Below are positions 26,226 through 34,157 of a stretch of DNA of 64,000 nt, in pieces. The stretch is from Tardiphaga alba. GTDB lineage: Bacteria; Pseudomonadota; Alphaproteobacteria; Rhizobiales; Xanthobacteraceae. Position 1 is the stretch's first letter. Every line of letters begins with the position of its first letter. A model generated the notes under the pieces. It was not told the DNA's origin. It saw only the letters and a list, made by a program, of their open reading frames with translations, and did not search any database. Where the stretch lies: NCBI RefSeq assembly GCF_018279705.1, contig NZ_CP036498.1:4047001-4111000 (forward strand), written 5' to 3'. A program made the translations under genes and the position numbers.

Positions 26226-26328
26226 GTCATCACCCGCGAAAGCGGGTGATCCAGTACACTCCGAAGCAGCGGTGTTTACTGGATCGCCCGGTCCTAGCGC
26301 GCAATTGCGCGCACGGCCGGGCGATGAC
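26226..26328. repeat. Interspersed palindrome, family B, copy 1
   Basis: GTCATCACCCGCGAAAGCGG, then GGGTGATCCAGTA, then TTTACTGGATCGCCCGGTC, ending GGCCGGGCGATGAC. Confidence 0.85.
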
Positions 26329-26336
26329 AAGGAAGT

Positions 26337-27047
26337 TTATTGCTGCTGCTGCGCCTGCGCGTGCGATGGCTGATCGACGCCGAACATGATCTTCCGCGCC
26401 TGTTCATCCATCGGCTTGCGCTCGGCCTTCCCCACCGCCAGACCCGCCTGCACCTGCGGCCGGGCACGGAGCAGTGCGTACCAGCGCTTCACATGCGGGA
26501 AATCATCCAGCGTAAGGCCCTGCGCCTTGTGGGTCATGATCCACGGAAAACAGGCCATGTCGGCGATGGAATAGTCGCCAGCGATATAGTCGCGGCCATC
26601 AGCGAGATGCGCATTGAGCACGCCATAGAGGCGCTTCGCCTCGCGGGTGTAGCGATCGATGGCATAGGGAATCTTTTCGGGGGCGTAGAGCAGGAAGTGC
26701 CCGTTCTGGCCGAGCATCGGGCCGAGGCCGCCCATCTGCCACATCACCCATTGCACCACATTGAACCGACCGCGCTGGTCGGATGGCATGAAGCGGCCGG
26801 ACTTTTCGGCGAGATAGATCAGGATCGCACCACTCTCGAACATGGTGATGGGATCGCCACCATCGGCCGGCGCGTGATCGACAATGGCCGGCATGCGCCC
26901 ATTAGGAGAAAGCTTAAGGAAATCCGGCTGGTGCTGGTCGCCGCGGCCGAGTTGCATCGGCACCACCGTGTAAGGCAGGCCGCATTCCTCCAGCATGATG
27001 GTGATCTTCCAGCCGTTCGGCGTCGGCGCGTAATGCAGGTCGATCAT
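26337..27047 (-). CDS. Glutathione S-transferase family protein (YfcG/Ure2-like)
   Basis: 236 residues from ATG 27047; the longer reading from 27392 runs into repeat A3. The thioredoxin-fold N-terminal domain (LHYAPTPNGWKITIMLEECG) and helical C-terminal domain (QMGGLGPMLGQNGHFLLYAPE) match the YfcG/YghU branch, which act as glutathione-dependent disulfide reductases rather than conjugating enzymes. The tail is Gln-rich (QAQQQQ). It lies beside the other thiol/redox genes, separated by a family B palindrome. Confidence 0.9.
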   Translation of the reverse strand: MIDLHYAPTPNGWKITIMLEECGLPYTVVPMQLGRGDQHQPDFLKLSPNGRMPAIVDHAPADGGDPITMFESGAILIYLAEKSGRFMPSDQRGRFNVVQWVMWQMGGLGPMLGQNGHFLLYAPEKIPYAIDRYTREAKRLYGVLNAHLADGRDYIAGDYSIADMACFPWIMTHKAQGLTLDDFPHVKRWYALLRARPQVQAGLAVGKAERKPMDEQARKIMFGVDQPSHAQAQQQQ

Positions 27048-27073
27048 CGGGGTTTTTCCCTCTTGTTTCTCCG

Positions 27074-27152
27074 TCGTCATTGCGAGCGTAGCGAAGCAAT
27101 CCAAAGGCAACAAGACTGGATTGCTTCGTCGCTCCGCTCCTCGCAATGACGG
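27074..27152. repeat. Interspersed palindrome, family A, copy 3
   Basis: GTCATTGCGAGCGTAGCGAA to CTCCTCGCAATGAC, between divergent genes. Confidence 0.85.
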
Positions 27153-27219
27153 AGCATGTACAGCGGCCGTGGAACATGGCAGACAGGCGGCCAGAACGAA
27201 CAATTCCGGGGAGCGAACA

Positions 27220-28242
27220 ATGCTGTTTCCAACCACCATCGCCGGCTCATTGCCGAAGCCCGAATGGCTCGCCGAGCCCAATAAATTGTGGCCGACCTGG
27301 CGTGCCCAGGGCGAGGAGCTGCAACGCGCCAAGCGGGATGCCACGCTGCTGGCGGTCAAGGTGCAGGAAGATGCGGGCATCGACATCGTCACCGATGGTG
27401 AACTGGCGCGGCAGCACTTCGTTCACGGCTTCCTCGAAAAGGTCGAGGGCATCGACTTCAAGAACAAGGTCGAAATGGGCATCCGCAACGATCGCTACAA
27501 GGCGATGGTGCCGCAGGTGGTTGCGCCGCTGCAGCTCCGGGGCCGCGTGCATGATTTCGAAGCGCAGGTGGTGCGCGCGCATACCAGGAACAAGTTCAAG
27601 TTCACTTTGCCCGGCCCGATGACCATCATCGACACGCTCTCGAACAGCCATTATGGCGATCGCGTCGAGATGGCATTTGCCTTCGCCGAACTCCTCAATC
27701 AGGAAGCTCTCGCGCTGCAGGCCGATGGCGTCGACATGATCCAGTTCGACGAGCCCGCCTTCAATGTGTTCATGAAGGACGCCGCCGACTGGGGCGTCAA
27801 GGCGCTGGAGCGCGCAGCGCGCGGCCTCACTTGCGCCACCGCCGTTCACATCTGCTACGGCTACGGCATCAAGGCCAATACGGACTGGAAGGAAACGCTG
27901 GGCGGCGAATGGCGGCAGTACGAAGAGATCTTCCCGGCCATCGACGCGTCGCCGATCCAGCAGGTCGCCATCGAATGCCGCAATTCGCGCGTGCCGCTGG
28001 AATTGCTCGGCCTCTTGAAGAACAAGGTCGTACAGGCCGGCGTGATCGACGTCGCCAGCGATGAGGTGGAGACTCCGGAAGATGTGGTCGCCACCATCGA
28101 GGCGGTGATGAAGCACGTGCCGAAGGAGCGCATCGTCGCCACGACCAATTGCGGCATGGCGCCGATGCAGCGGAATATTTCGGAAGCAAAACTGCGGGCG
28201 CTGGGTGCGGGGGCGAAGCTGGCGCGGGAGAAGTTGGGGTAG
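27220..28242 (+). CDS. Methionine synthase-like protein (MetE C-terminal domain, stand-alone)
   Basis: 340 residues from ATG 27220 (GGGGAGCGAACA upstream). It corresponds to the C-terminal barrel of cobalamin-independent methionine synthase only: TTIAGSLPKP at the start, and zinc ligands recognisable as His/Cys in AVHICYGYG, Glu in AIECRNSR and Cys in TTNCGMAPM. The long N-terminal MetE half is missing. Stand-alone forms may methylate homocysteine from other donors or serve other thiol methyl transfers. Neighbouring genes are glutathione/thiol enzymes. Confidence 0.88.
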   Translation: MLFPTTIAGSLPKPEWLAEPNKLWPTWRAQGEELQRAKRDATLLAVKVQEDAGIDIVTDGELARQHFVHGFLEKVEGIDFKNKVEMGIRNDRYKAMVPQVVAPLQLRGRVHDFEAQVVRAHTRNKFKFTLPGPMTIIDTLSNSHYGDRVEMAFAFAELLNQEALALQADGVDMIQFDEPAFNVFMKDAADWGVKALERAARGLTCATAVHICYGYGIKANTDWKETLGGEWRQYEEIFPAIDASPIQQVAIECRNSRVPLELLGLLKNKVVQAGVIDVASDEVETPEDVVATIEAVMKHVPKERIVATTNCGMAPMQRNISEAKLRALGAGAKLAREKLG

Positions 28243-28260
28243 CCTCCGTCCACTCCAAAG

Positions 28261-28375
28261 CCGTCATCCTGAGGTGCTCGCCGACTTCGGCGAGCCTCGA
28301 AGGACGACGGCGGGCACGCCGGTGCTTGCGGCCCATCCTTCGAGGCTCGCAAGTGCTCGCACCTCAAGATGACGG
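28261..28375. repeat. Interspersed palindrome, family E variant, copy 3
   Basis: GTCATCCTGAGGTGCTCGCC, CCTCGAAGGACGACGG, CCATCCTTCGAGGCTCGC and GCACCTCAAGATGAC. Same plan as 10090-10200 but with GTCAT/ATGAC ends. Confidence 0.8.
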
Positions 28376-28999
28376 GGGAGTTTTTTTGGATGCCGTAGAA
28401 TGCAGCACCGGCCTGTATCCAGCACGGAAGGCACGTAGCGTTGATGGCGGTGTCAGCAGTTGGGCATCGTGGAGACTATCATTGATCTCCGCATACCCCG
28501 CGAATGACCACCGCCACACACGCCCCTGCGCAATCAGATAGCTGTCACTATCAGCTTCCACCATCGCGCCATCCGGCAGCGCATCGACCGGCCCTTCAAG
28601 CGAATGCATCCGCTTCCCGCGCCTCTCCAGTCGCTCCGCATGCAGCACACGGTCGATCTCCGTCGCCTTCACGCCAGAGACACCATTGCCCTGCTCCCAT
28701 GCCGCGCGAAACCGGTTGGCATCGTCTCTCCGGCAATAGAAACACGGGCGATGGCCAGCGGCGAAGGATGTCGCCTCGTCGAGGAAAAACAGTTCGGTCC
28801 AGCTCTGCCGCGCCATCACATCGCGGCGGCGGCCGCGGAATTCGCAGACGCAGGTGATCCAGGCCGGATTCGACCAACGGCGGTTCAGCAGTGTTTTGGT
28901 GGCGGGATCATGAATGATGCCGCGGTTGCCGGTGAACAGGCCGCGGTCGGGAACGGCGACGATATCGCCAAAGGGGGTGACACGGTTTTGGAGGGGCAT
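28364..28999 (-). CDS. Conserved hypothetical protein (211 aa)
   Basis: The start at ATG 28999 is preceded by GGGAGACGCGCGAC. Soluble protein without signal peptide. Motifs that may matter: RRWSNPAWITCVCEFRGR near residue 40 and a CFYCRRDDANRF segment, a CxxC pair within a helix-like context reminiscent of small zinc or nucleic-acid-binding sites. C-terminal region YLIAQGRVWRWSFAGY. I do not know a function. The 3' end overlaps the right end of repeat E3 by 12 bases, so the C-terminal residues (KKTPPSS) may derive from the repeat. Confidence 0.75.
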   Translation of the reverse strand: MPLQNRVTPFGDIVAVPDRGLFTGNRGIIHDPATKTLLNRRWSNPAWITCVCEFRGRRRDVMARQSWTELFFLDEATSFAAGHRPCFYCRRDDANRFRAAWEQGNGVSGVKATEIDRVLHAERLERRGKRMHSLEGPVDALPDGAMVEADSDSYLIAQGRVWRWSFAGYAEINDSLHDAQLLTPPSTLRAFRAGYRPVLHSTASKKTPPSS

Positions 29000-29024
29000 G
29001 TCGCGCGTCTCCCTTGCTCTGTCT

Positions 29025-29124
29025 GTCATCGCCCGGCTCGACCGGGCGATCCAGTAAACACCGGCCTGTCGATCAAGCCGCGCCGCCTGTGTTTACTGGA
29101 TCACCCGCTTTCGCGGGTGATGAC
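29025..29124. repeat. Interspersed palindrome, family B, copy 2
   Basis: GTCATCGCCCGGCTCGACCG, GATCCAGTAAACACCG, TGTTTACTGGATCACCCGC, ending GGGTGATGAC. It is B1 seen in the opposite orientation. Confidence 0.85.
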
Positions 29125-29148
29125 AGTCAGTGCGTATGACAGTCGGCG

Positions 29149-29673
29149 CTACGCCGCCCCATCCCGCATCGGCGGCTGGAACGACAGACCGAGATCCCAC
29201 GGGAAGAAGATCCACGTGTCCTGCGACACTTCGGTGATGAACGTATCCACCAGCGGGCGGCCCATCGGCTTCGCATAGACGGTGGCGAAATGTGCGTCGG
29301 GCAGCATGTCGCGCACCATGCGGGCGGTCTTGCCGGTATCGACGAGATCATCGACGATCAACAGGCCCTTGCCGGTGCCGTTGCCGAGCTTTGTCGTGGC
29401 ATCGGAGACGCCCTTCAGTACCTGCAATTCGCCGCGCTTGTTGTGGTCGTAGCTTGCGATGCAGACCGTATCGATCACGCGGACACCGAGTTCGCGCGCC
29501 ACGATCGCCGCCGGCACGAGGCCGCCGCGGGTGATCGCCACGATCGCATTGAAGGGGCCAGCGCTGTTGAGCCGCCAGGTCAATGCGCGGCAGTCGCGGT
29601 GAAATTGATCCCACGACACCGGAAATGCCTTGCCGGCGCGCTCCTGCGCGCTCAGTTCCGGATGTTCAGCCAT
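29149..29673 (-). CDS. gpt: Xanthine phosphoribosyltransferase
   Basis: 174 residues. The PRPP-binding motif [15 protein letters not shown] and the N-terminal [22 protein letters not shown] are the type I phosphoribosyltransferase core; overall it resembles E. coli Gpt, which salvages xanthine and guanine to XMP and GMP. Cytoplasmic or membrane-peripheral. The CinA-type gene lies 22 bases upstream on the same strand. Confidence 0.92.
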   Translation of the reverse strand: MAEHPELSAQERAGKAFPVSWDQFHRDCRALTWRLNSAGPFNAIVAITRGGLVPAAIVARELGVRVIDTVCIASYDHNKRGELQVLKGVSDATTKLGNGTGKGLLIVDDLVDTGKTARMVRDMLPDAHFATVYAKPMGRPLVDTFITEVSQDTWIFFPWDLGLSFQPPMRDGAA

Positions 29674-29695
29674 ATCTCACTCCTAGAAAAAACGT

Positions 29696-30433
29696 CTATT
29701 GCTTCGCGGCTGCAAGCGCCGCAAGCATCTCTTTCACCGCGTCCATGGCGGCATCGAGCTTGGCCTGGTCGCGCGAACGCACCACGAGATTGGTGTTCGG
29801 CTTGCCGGCGTCATCCATGAACGGATAGCTGCCAATGATCGTATCGGGATGCGCCGCGGCGATCTCGCGCAAGGGGCCGCCGACATCGCCCTCGCGGGCA
29901 TTGGCCTTCACGGTGTCCGACAGCATGCGCACGCCCGATTTCAGCTTCGGCGCCACGATGTCCATCATCGCCTGCATGATGCTCGGCACGCCGGCCATGA
30001 CGATCACATTCTCGATCTTGAAACCCGGCGCGAGGATGGTCGCGCTCTGGATCAGGTCGGCGCCATCGGGAATGCGCGCCATGCGGAGGCGGGCCTCGTT
30101 GAGGTCGGCGCCAAAGCGCTCCTGGAAACGCGCCACCACTTCCGGGTGATGATCGATGTTGACGCCAAACGCCTTGGCGACGGAATCCGCGGTAATGTCG
30201 TCATGGGTCGGCCCGATGCCGCCCGTGGTAAAAACGTAATCGTAGCGTTTGCGCAGGGCGTCGAGGGCCGCCACGATATCGGCCTCGTCATCGGAGACCA
30301 CGCGGACCTCCTTGAGGTCGATGCCGATATTGGTGAGGTATTCGGCGATATAGCCGATGTTCTTGTCCTTGGTCCGGCCGGACAGGATTTCGTCGCCGAT
30401 CACCAGAATGGACGCCGTCACGATCTCGGTCAT
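29696..30433 (-). CDS. Competence/damage-inducible protein A, N-terminal domain only (MoaB/Mog fold)
   Basis: 245 residues. SILVIGDEILSGRTKDKN is the CinA/molybdopterin-binding N-terminal motif; FTTGGIGPTHDDITADSVAKAF is the conserved MoCF loop. The C-terminal nicotinamide-deamidase domain of full CinA is absent. Function may be an ADP-ribose/CoA-type pyrophosphatase as in COG1058 proteins, or molybdopterin-related; sequence alone does not decide. Followed closely by gpt on the same strand. Confidence 0.88.
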   Translation of the reverse strand: MTEIVTASILVIGDEILSGRTKDKNIGYIAEYLTNIGIDLKEVRVVSDDEADIVAALDALRKRYDYVFTTGGIGPTHDDITADSVAKAFGVNIDHHPEVVARFQERFGADLNEARLRMARIPDGADLIQSATILAPGFKIENVIVMAGVPSIMQAMMDIVAPKLKSGVRMLSDTVKANAREGDVGGPLREIAAAHPDTIIGSYPFMDDAGKPNTNLVVRSRDQAKLDAAMDAVKEMLAALAAAKQ

Positions 30434-30655
30434 GTGTCACTTCCTCGCCTAACCCAGAACCATGCGCAGGCATTGCCCTCGATGTCACCCGGTTATGCCG
30501 CCTAAACGTGCAGCGTCCAGCCGTTTTTTAGGGCAGCGCCTCCGCATCCCCACCCAATTGCTCGTCTTTGACGCATATCGCGCTGGCCCGACCCTTGCTA
30601 CCGTCTCGTCTGGTCGTGCAATCTAGAACACGGGCTCGAGCACAGTTAGGGGTAT

Positions 30656-32074
30656 ATGGCAGTCGCGTTCGACGAAATGAATGGGCTCGATGGCGCTCTC
30701 CGCCCGGCCTATGAGGAACTCTCTCGCTGGCTTGCCGAGACGCCGCCGGACGCACTCGAACATCGCCGCGCCGAGGCCGAGTTGCTGTTTCGCCGGATCG
30801 GCATCACCTTCGCCGTCTATGGCGAGGCGGAATCCACCGAACGGTTGATCCCCTTCGACGTCATCCCCCGCATCATTTCCGGCAAGGAGTGGTCGCGGCT
30901 GGAAGCCGGCCTGAAACAGCGCACCCGCGCCATCAACATGTTTCTGAAGGACCTCTATCACGGCCGCGACATTTTGCGCGCCGGGGTGGTGCCGGATGAT
31001 CTGGTGTTTCAGAACCCGGCATTCCGGCCGGAGATGAATGGCCAGGACGTGCCGCACGACGTCTATGTCCATATCGCGGGGATCGACATCGTCCGTACCG
31101 ATCCCGACGAGTTCTATGTGCTGGAGGACAATGCCCGCACGCCTTCCGGCGTCTCCTACATGCTGGAGAACCGCGAGATCATGATGCGGCTGTTTCCCGA
31201 CCTGTTCGCGCGCCACCGCGTGGCGCCCGTGGAGAAATATCCGGACGAGCTGTTGTCGTGTCTCCGTTCGGTAGCGCCGCGCTCGGCCTCCACCGAGCCG
31301 ACCGTCGCGCTGCTCACGCCCGGCGTCTACAACTCCGCCTTCTACGAGCACTCGTTCCTGGCCGACAAGCTCGGCGTCGAACTGGTCGAGGGCCGCGACC
31401 TCATCGTCAAGAATGACGAGGTGTTCATGCGCACCACCGAAGGGCTGAAGCGCGTGGACGTGCTGTATCGTCGGCTCGACGACGACTACATCGACCCCCT
31501 CACCTTCCGGCCGGATTCCGCGCTCGGCGTGCCCGGCCTGATGTCCGCTTACATGGCCGGCAATATCACGCTGGCCAACGCCGTCGGCACCGGGATCGCC
31601 GACGACAAGGCGATGTACAGCTACATGCCGGACATCGTGAAATTCTATCTCGGCGAAGAGCCGATCCTGAAGAATGTGCCGACCTGGCGCTGCCGTGAGG
31701 CCGGCGACCTCGCTTACGTCCTCGACAATCTCGGCGACCTCGTCGTCAAGGAAGTGCATGGCTCCGGCGGCTACGGCATGCTGATCGGCCCGGCGGCGAC
31801 GAAGGCGACCATCGAGGCCTTCCGCGACAAGCTGAAGCGCGAGCCGGAAGGCTTCATCGCCCAACCGACGCTGGCGCTCTCGACCTGCCCGACCTGCACG
31901 GCGTCGGGGCTTGCACCGCGCCATGTGGATCTCAGGCCGTTCGTGCTCACGGGCAGCAAGAACATCAATGTCGTCCCGGGCGGCCTCACGCGCGTGGCGC
32001 TGCAGGAGGGATCGCTGGTGGTGAATTCGAGCCAGGGCGGCGGGACCAAGGATACGTGGATTCTGGATGAGTAA
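30656..32074 (+). CDS. Circularly permuted ATP-grasp protein (type 2, DUF404/DUF407)
   Basis: 472 residues. The N-terminal conserved block is RRIGITFAVYGEAESTERLI; YVLEDNARTPSGVSYMLENR and LVVKEVHGSGGYGMLIGP are nucleotide- and metal-binding blocks; SSQGGGTKDTWIL closes the protein. Proteins of this family are predicted peptide or amide ligases, forming an acyl phosphate from ATP and joining it to an amine. First gene of the Anbu cluster (with alpha-E, transglutaminase and Anbu protease), for which a peptide synthesis or modification role has been predicted but not shown. Confidence 0.92.
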   Translation: MAVAFDEMNGLDGALRPAYEELSRWLAETPPDALEHRRAEAELLFRRIGITFAVYGEAESTERLIPFDVIPRIISGKEWSRLEAGLKQRTRAINMFLKDLYHGRDILRAGVVPDDLVFQNPAFRPEMNGQDVPHDVYVHIAGIDIVRTDPDEFYVLEDNARTPSGVSYMLENREIMMRLFPDLFARHRVAPVEKYPDELLSCLRSVAPRSASTEPTVALLTPGVYNSAFYEHSFLADKLGVELVEGRDLIVKNDEVFMRTTEGLKRVDVLYRRLDDDYIDPLTFRPDSALGVPGLMSAYMAGNITLANAVGTGIADDKAMYSYMPDIVKFYLGEEPILKNVPTWRCREAGDLAYVLDNLGDLVVKEVHGSGGYGMLIGPAATKATIEAFRDKLKREPEGFIAQPTLALSTCPTCTASGLAPRHVDLRPFVLTGSKNINVVPGGLTRVALQEGSLVVNSSQGGGTKDTWILDE

Positions 32075-32077
32075 CTC

Positions 32078-32170
32078 CGTCATTGCGAGGAGCCGAAGGC
32101 GACGAAGCAATCCAGGGGCCGCGCAAAGGAAGAACTGGATTGCTTCGTCGCTCCGCTCCTCACAATGACG
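32078..32170. repeat. Interspersed palindrome, family A, copy 4
   Basis: GTCATTGCGAGGAGCCGAAG to CTCCTCACAATGAC. It lies 4 bases after the ATP-grasp stop, inside the Anbu cluster. Confidence 0.85.
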
Positions 32171-32203
32171 ATTGAGAGTATTTGAGAAAGACCATTATCG
32201 CCC

Positions 32204-33148
32204 ATGCTGTCGCGCACCGCTGAAAACCTGTACTGGCTGGCCCGCTATATCGAACGCGCAGAATATCTCGCGCGTACCATCGAGGCGACGCTGCGTGTCA
32301 CCGCGCTGCCAAGCGCCTATGTCGGGCAGACCAATGAATGGGACTCGGCACTGCAGACCGCAGGGATGAATTTCGGCTTCCACGCCAAGCAAGAGATCGC
32401 CGATGAAGAGAGCGTCGTCGAATACATCGCGTTTGCGCCCGACAATCCATCATCGATCCGCAACTGCATCGAGGCCGCGCGCCTGAATGCACGCTCGGTG
32501 CGTACCGCCCTCACCGGCGAGATGTGGGACACCATTAACGGCGCCTGGCTGGAATTGCAGTCGGTCTGGAGCAACGGCACCAAATCGCGCGAGCAACTCG
32601 CGCGTTTCCTGCGCTTCGTGCAGGAGACCTCGCTGCGCTTCGACGGCTCGGCCTACCGCACCATGCTGCGCAACGATGCCTACTGGTTCTCGCGGCTCGG
32701 CCTGCATCTGGAGCGCGCCGACAACACCGCGCGCATTCTCGATGTGAAGTATCATCTGCTGCTGCCGCAGGACGAGCATGTCGGCGGGCCCCTCGATTAC
32801 TATCAATGGACCTCGATCCTGCGCTCCGTCTCGGCGCTCACGGCCTATCACTGGGTCTATCGCGAGACGCTGAAACCGTGGCTGATTGCGGATCTGTTAA
32901 TCCTCAACGACACGCTGCCGCGCTCGCTGGCGAGTTGCTATGGTAATCTCGTCCGCAATCTCGACCAGATCGGTGTCGCCTATGGCCGCCAGGGGGCCGC
33001 CCAGCGCCATGCCCGCGGTATCCGCAACCGACTTGAACACAGCCATATCGACGATATCTTCCAGCGCGGCCTGCATGAATTCATCCAGGAATTCATTGCC
33101 GACAACAATCGGCTGGGCGAAATCATCGGCAAGCAGTATCTGATCTGA
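32204..33148 (+). CDS. Alpha-E domain protein (DUF403)
   Basis: 314 residues, all-helical and rich in Glu, Arg and Leu. N-terminus MLSRTAENLYWLARYIERAE is diagnostic of the family. Function unknown; it is found almost always with the circularly permuted ATP-grasp protein and a transglutaminase, and is assumed to act with the ATP-grasp enzyme. The transglutaminase gene starts 2 bases after its stop, so translation is coupled. Confidence 0.92.
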   Translation: MLSRTAENLYWLARYIERAEYLARTIEATLRVTALPSAYVGQTNEWDSALQTAGMNFGFHAKQEIADEESVVEYIAFAPDNPSSIRNCIEAARLNARSVRTALTGEMWDTINGAWLELQSVWSNGTKSREQLARFLRFVQETSLRFDGSAYRTMLRNDAYWFSRLGLHLERADNTARILDVKYHLLLPQDEHVGGPLDYYQWTSILRSVSALTAYHWVYRETLKPWLIADLLILNDTLPRSLASCYGNLVRNLDQIGVAYGRQGAAQRHARGIRNRLEHSHIDDIFQRGLHEFIQEFIADNNRLGEIIGKQYLI

Positions 33149-33149
33149 C

Positions 33150-33986
33150 ATGCGCCTCCGTATCGCCCATTCCACCACCTATCGCTATGAGCCGCCGGCC
33201 TCCGGTGTCATCCAGATTCTGCGCATGACGCCCGGAAGCCATGACAGCCAATATGTCGCCGACTGGCAGATCGACGTCTCCACCGACTCGCGCCTCGACA
33301 GGCACGAGGATGCATTCGGCAACGTCACCCATGTGCTGACCCATGGGCCGCTGTCGGATCTCACCGTCACCGTGGAGGGACTGATCGAGACCCAGGACAC
33401 TGGCGGGGTTCTGCGTGGCACCGACGAGCGCTTTCCGCCGAGCCTGTTCCTGCGCCCGACCGAGCTCACCGACATGACGCCCGCAATGGAGGCTTTCGTC
33501 CGCGAGCTGGCACCGACCGCGGACAGCGATGCGCTCGGCTATCTGCATGCGCTGATGCTCGGCATCAACACGCATATGACCTTCGACACCGACCCGACCA
33601 GCAGCGGCACCACCGCCAGTGAGGCCTTCTCGTTGAAGCGCGGCGTGTGCCAGGACTACGCGCATATTTTCATCGCCTGCGCGCGGATGGGCGGCATCCC
33701 GGCCCGTTTCGTCTCCGGCCATTTCTGGCGCGCCGACGGCGCGAATCAGCAGGAGGCTGGTCACGCCTGGGCCGAGGCGCATGTGCCCGGTCTCGGCTGG
33801 GTCGGCTTCGACCCGGCCAATGCCATCTGCACCACCGACGCCCATGCCCGCATCGCGATCGGCCTCGATTATCTCGGTGCTGCGCCGGTCCGCGGCACCC
33901 GCTATGGTGGCGGAATGGAGACACTGACCGTCGCGGTGCGGGTGGACAAGGTTTCGGATCGCGGGCAGTCGCAGTTCCAGAGCTAG
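33150..33986 (+). CDS. Transglutaminase-like cysteine protease of the Anbu cluster
   Basis: 278 residues. An N-terminal beta domain (STTYRYEPPASGVIQILRM) precedes the papain-like core: the catalytic Cys in LKRGVCQDYAHIF, the His in EAGHAWAEAHVPG, and the Asp in GWVGFDPAN. No signal peptide. Members of this branch are thought to be peptidases or amidases that undo or trim amide bonds made by the ATP-grasp partner. Translation is coupled to the alpha-E gene. Confidence 0.92.
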   Translation: MRLRIAHSTTYRYEPPASGVIQILRMTPGSHDSQYVADWQIDVSTDSRLDRHEDAFGNVTHVLTHGPLSDLTVTVEGLIETQDTGGVLRGTDERFPPSLFLRPTELTDMTPAMEAFVRELAPTADSDALGYLHALMLGINTHMTFDTDPTSSGTTASEAFSLKRGVCQDYAHIFIACARMGGIPARFVSGHFWRADGANQQEAGHAWAEAHVPGLGWVGFDPANAICTTDAHARIAIGLDYLGAAPVRGTRYGGGMETLTVAVRVDKVSDRGQSQFQS

Positions 33987-33996
33987 GCTCCGCATC

Positions 33997-34077
33997 GTAG
34001 GGTGGGCAAAGCGTAGCGTGCCCACCTCCAAGTGCACGGCTGGGGATGGTGGGCACGCTACGCTTTGCCTACCCTAC
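33997..34077. repeat. Interspersed palindrome, family C, copy 2
   Basis: GTAGGGTGGGCAAAGCGTAG to GCTTTGCCTACCCTAC, between the transglutaminase and Anbu genes. Confidence 0.85.
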
Positions 34078-34157
34078 AGATGCCCATTTTTCAGCCGCGA
34101 CCGGTTGCCCGGCCGGCCATCGGCGCGTAAGACGCTTGCAGGTTCAAGGGGCTTGCG

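Noticed and set aside
30623-32110. 495-codon minus-strand ORF opposite the ATP-grasp gene
   Set aside because: Antisense shadow, no family resemblance.
32078-32170. Structured regulatory RNA or riboswitch inside the Anbu cluster
   Set aside because: The same palindrome occurs at three other unrelated gaps in the window, so it is an interspersed repeat.
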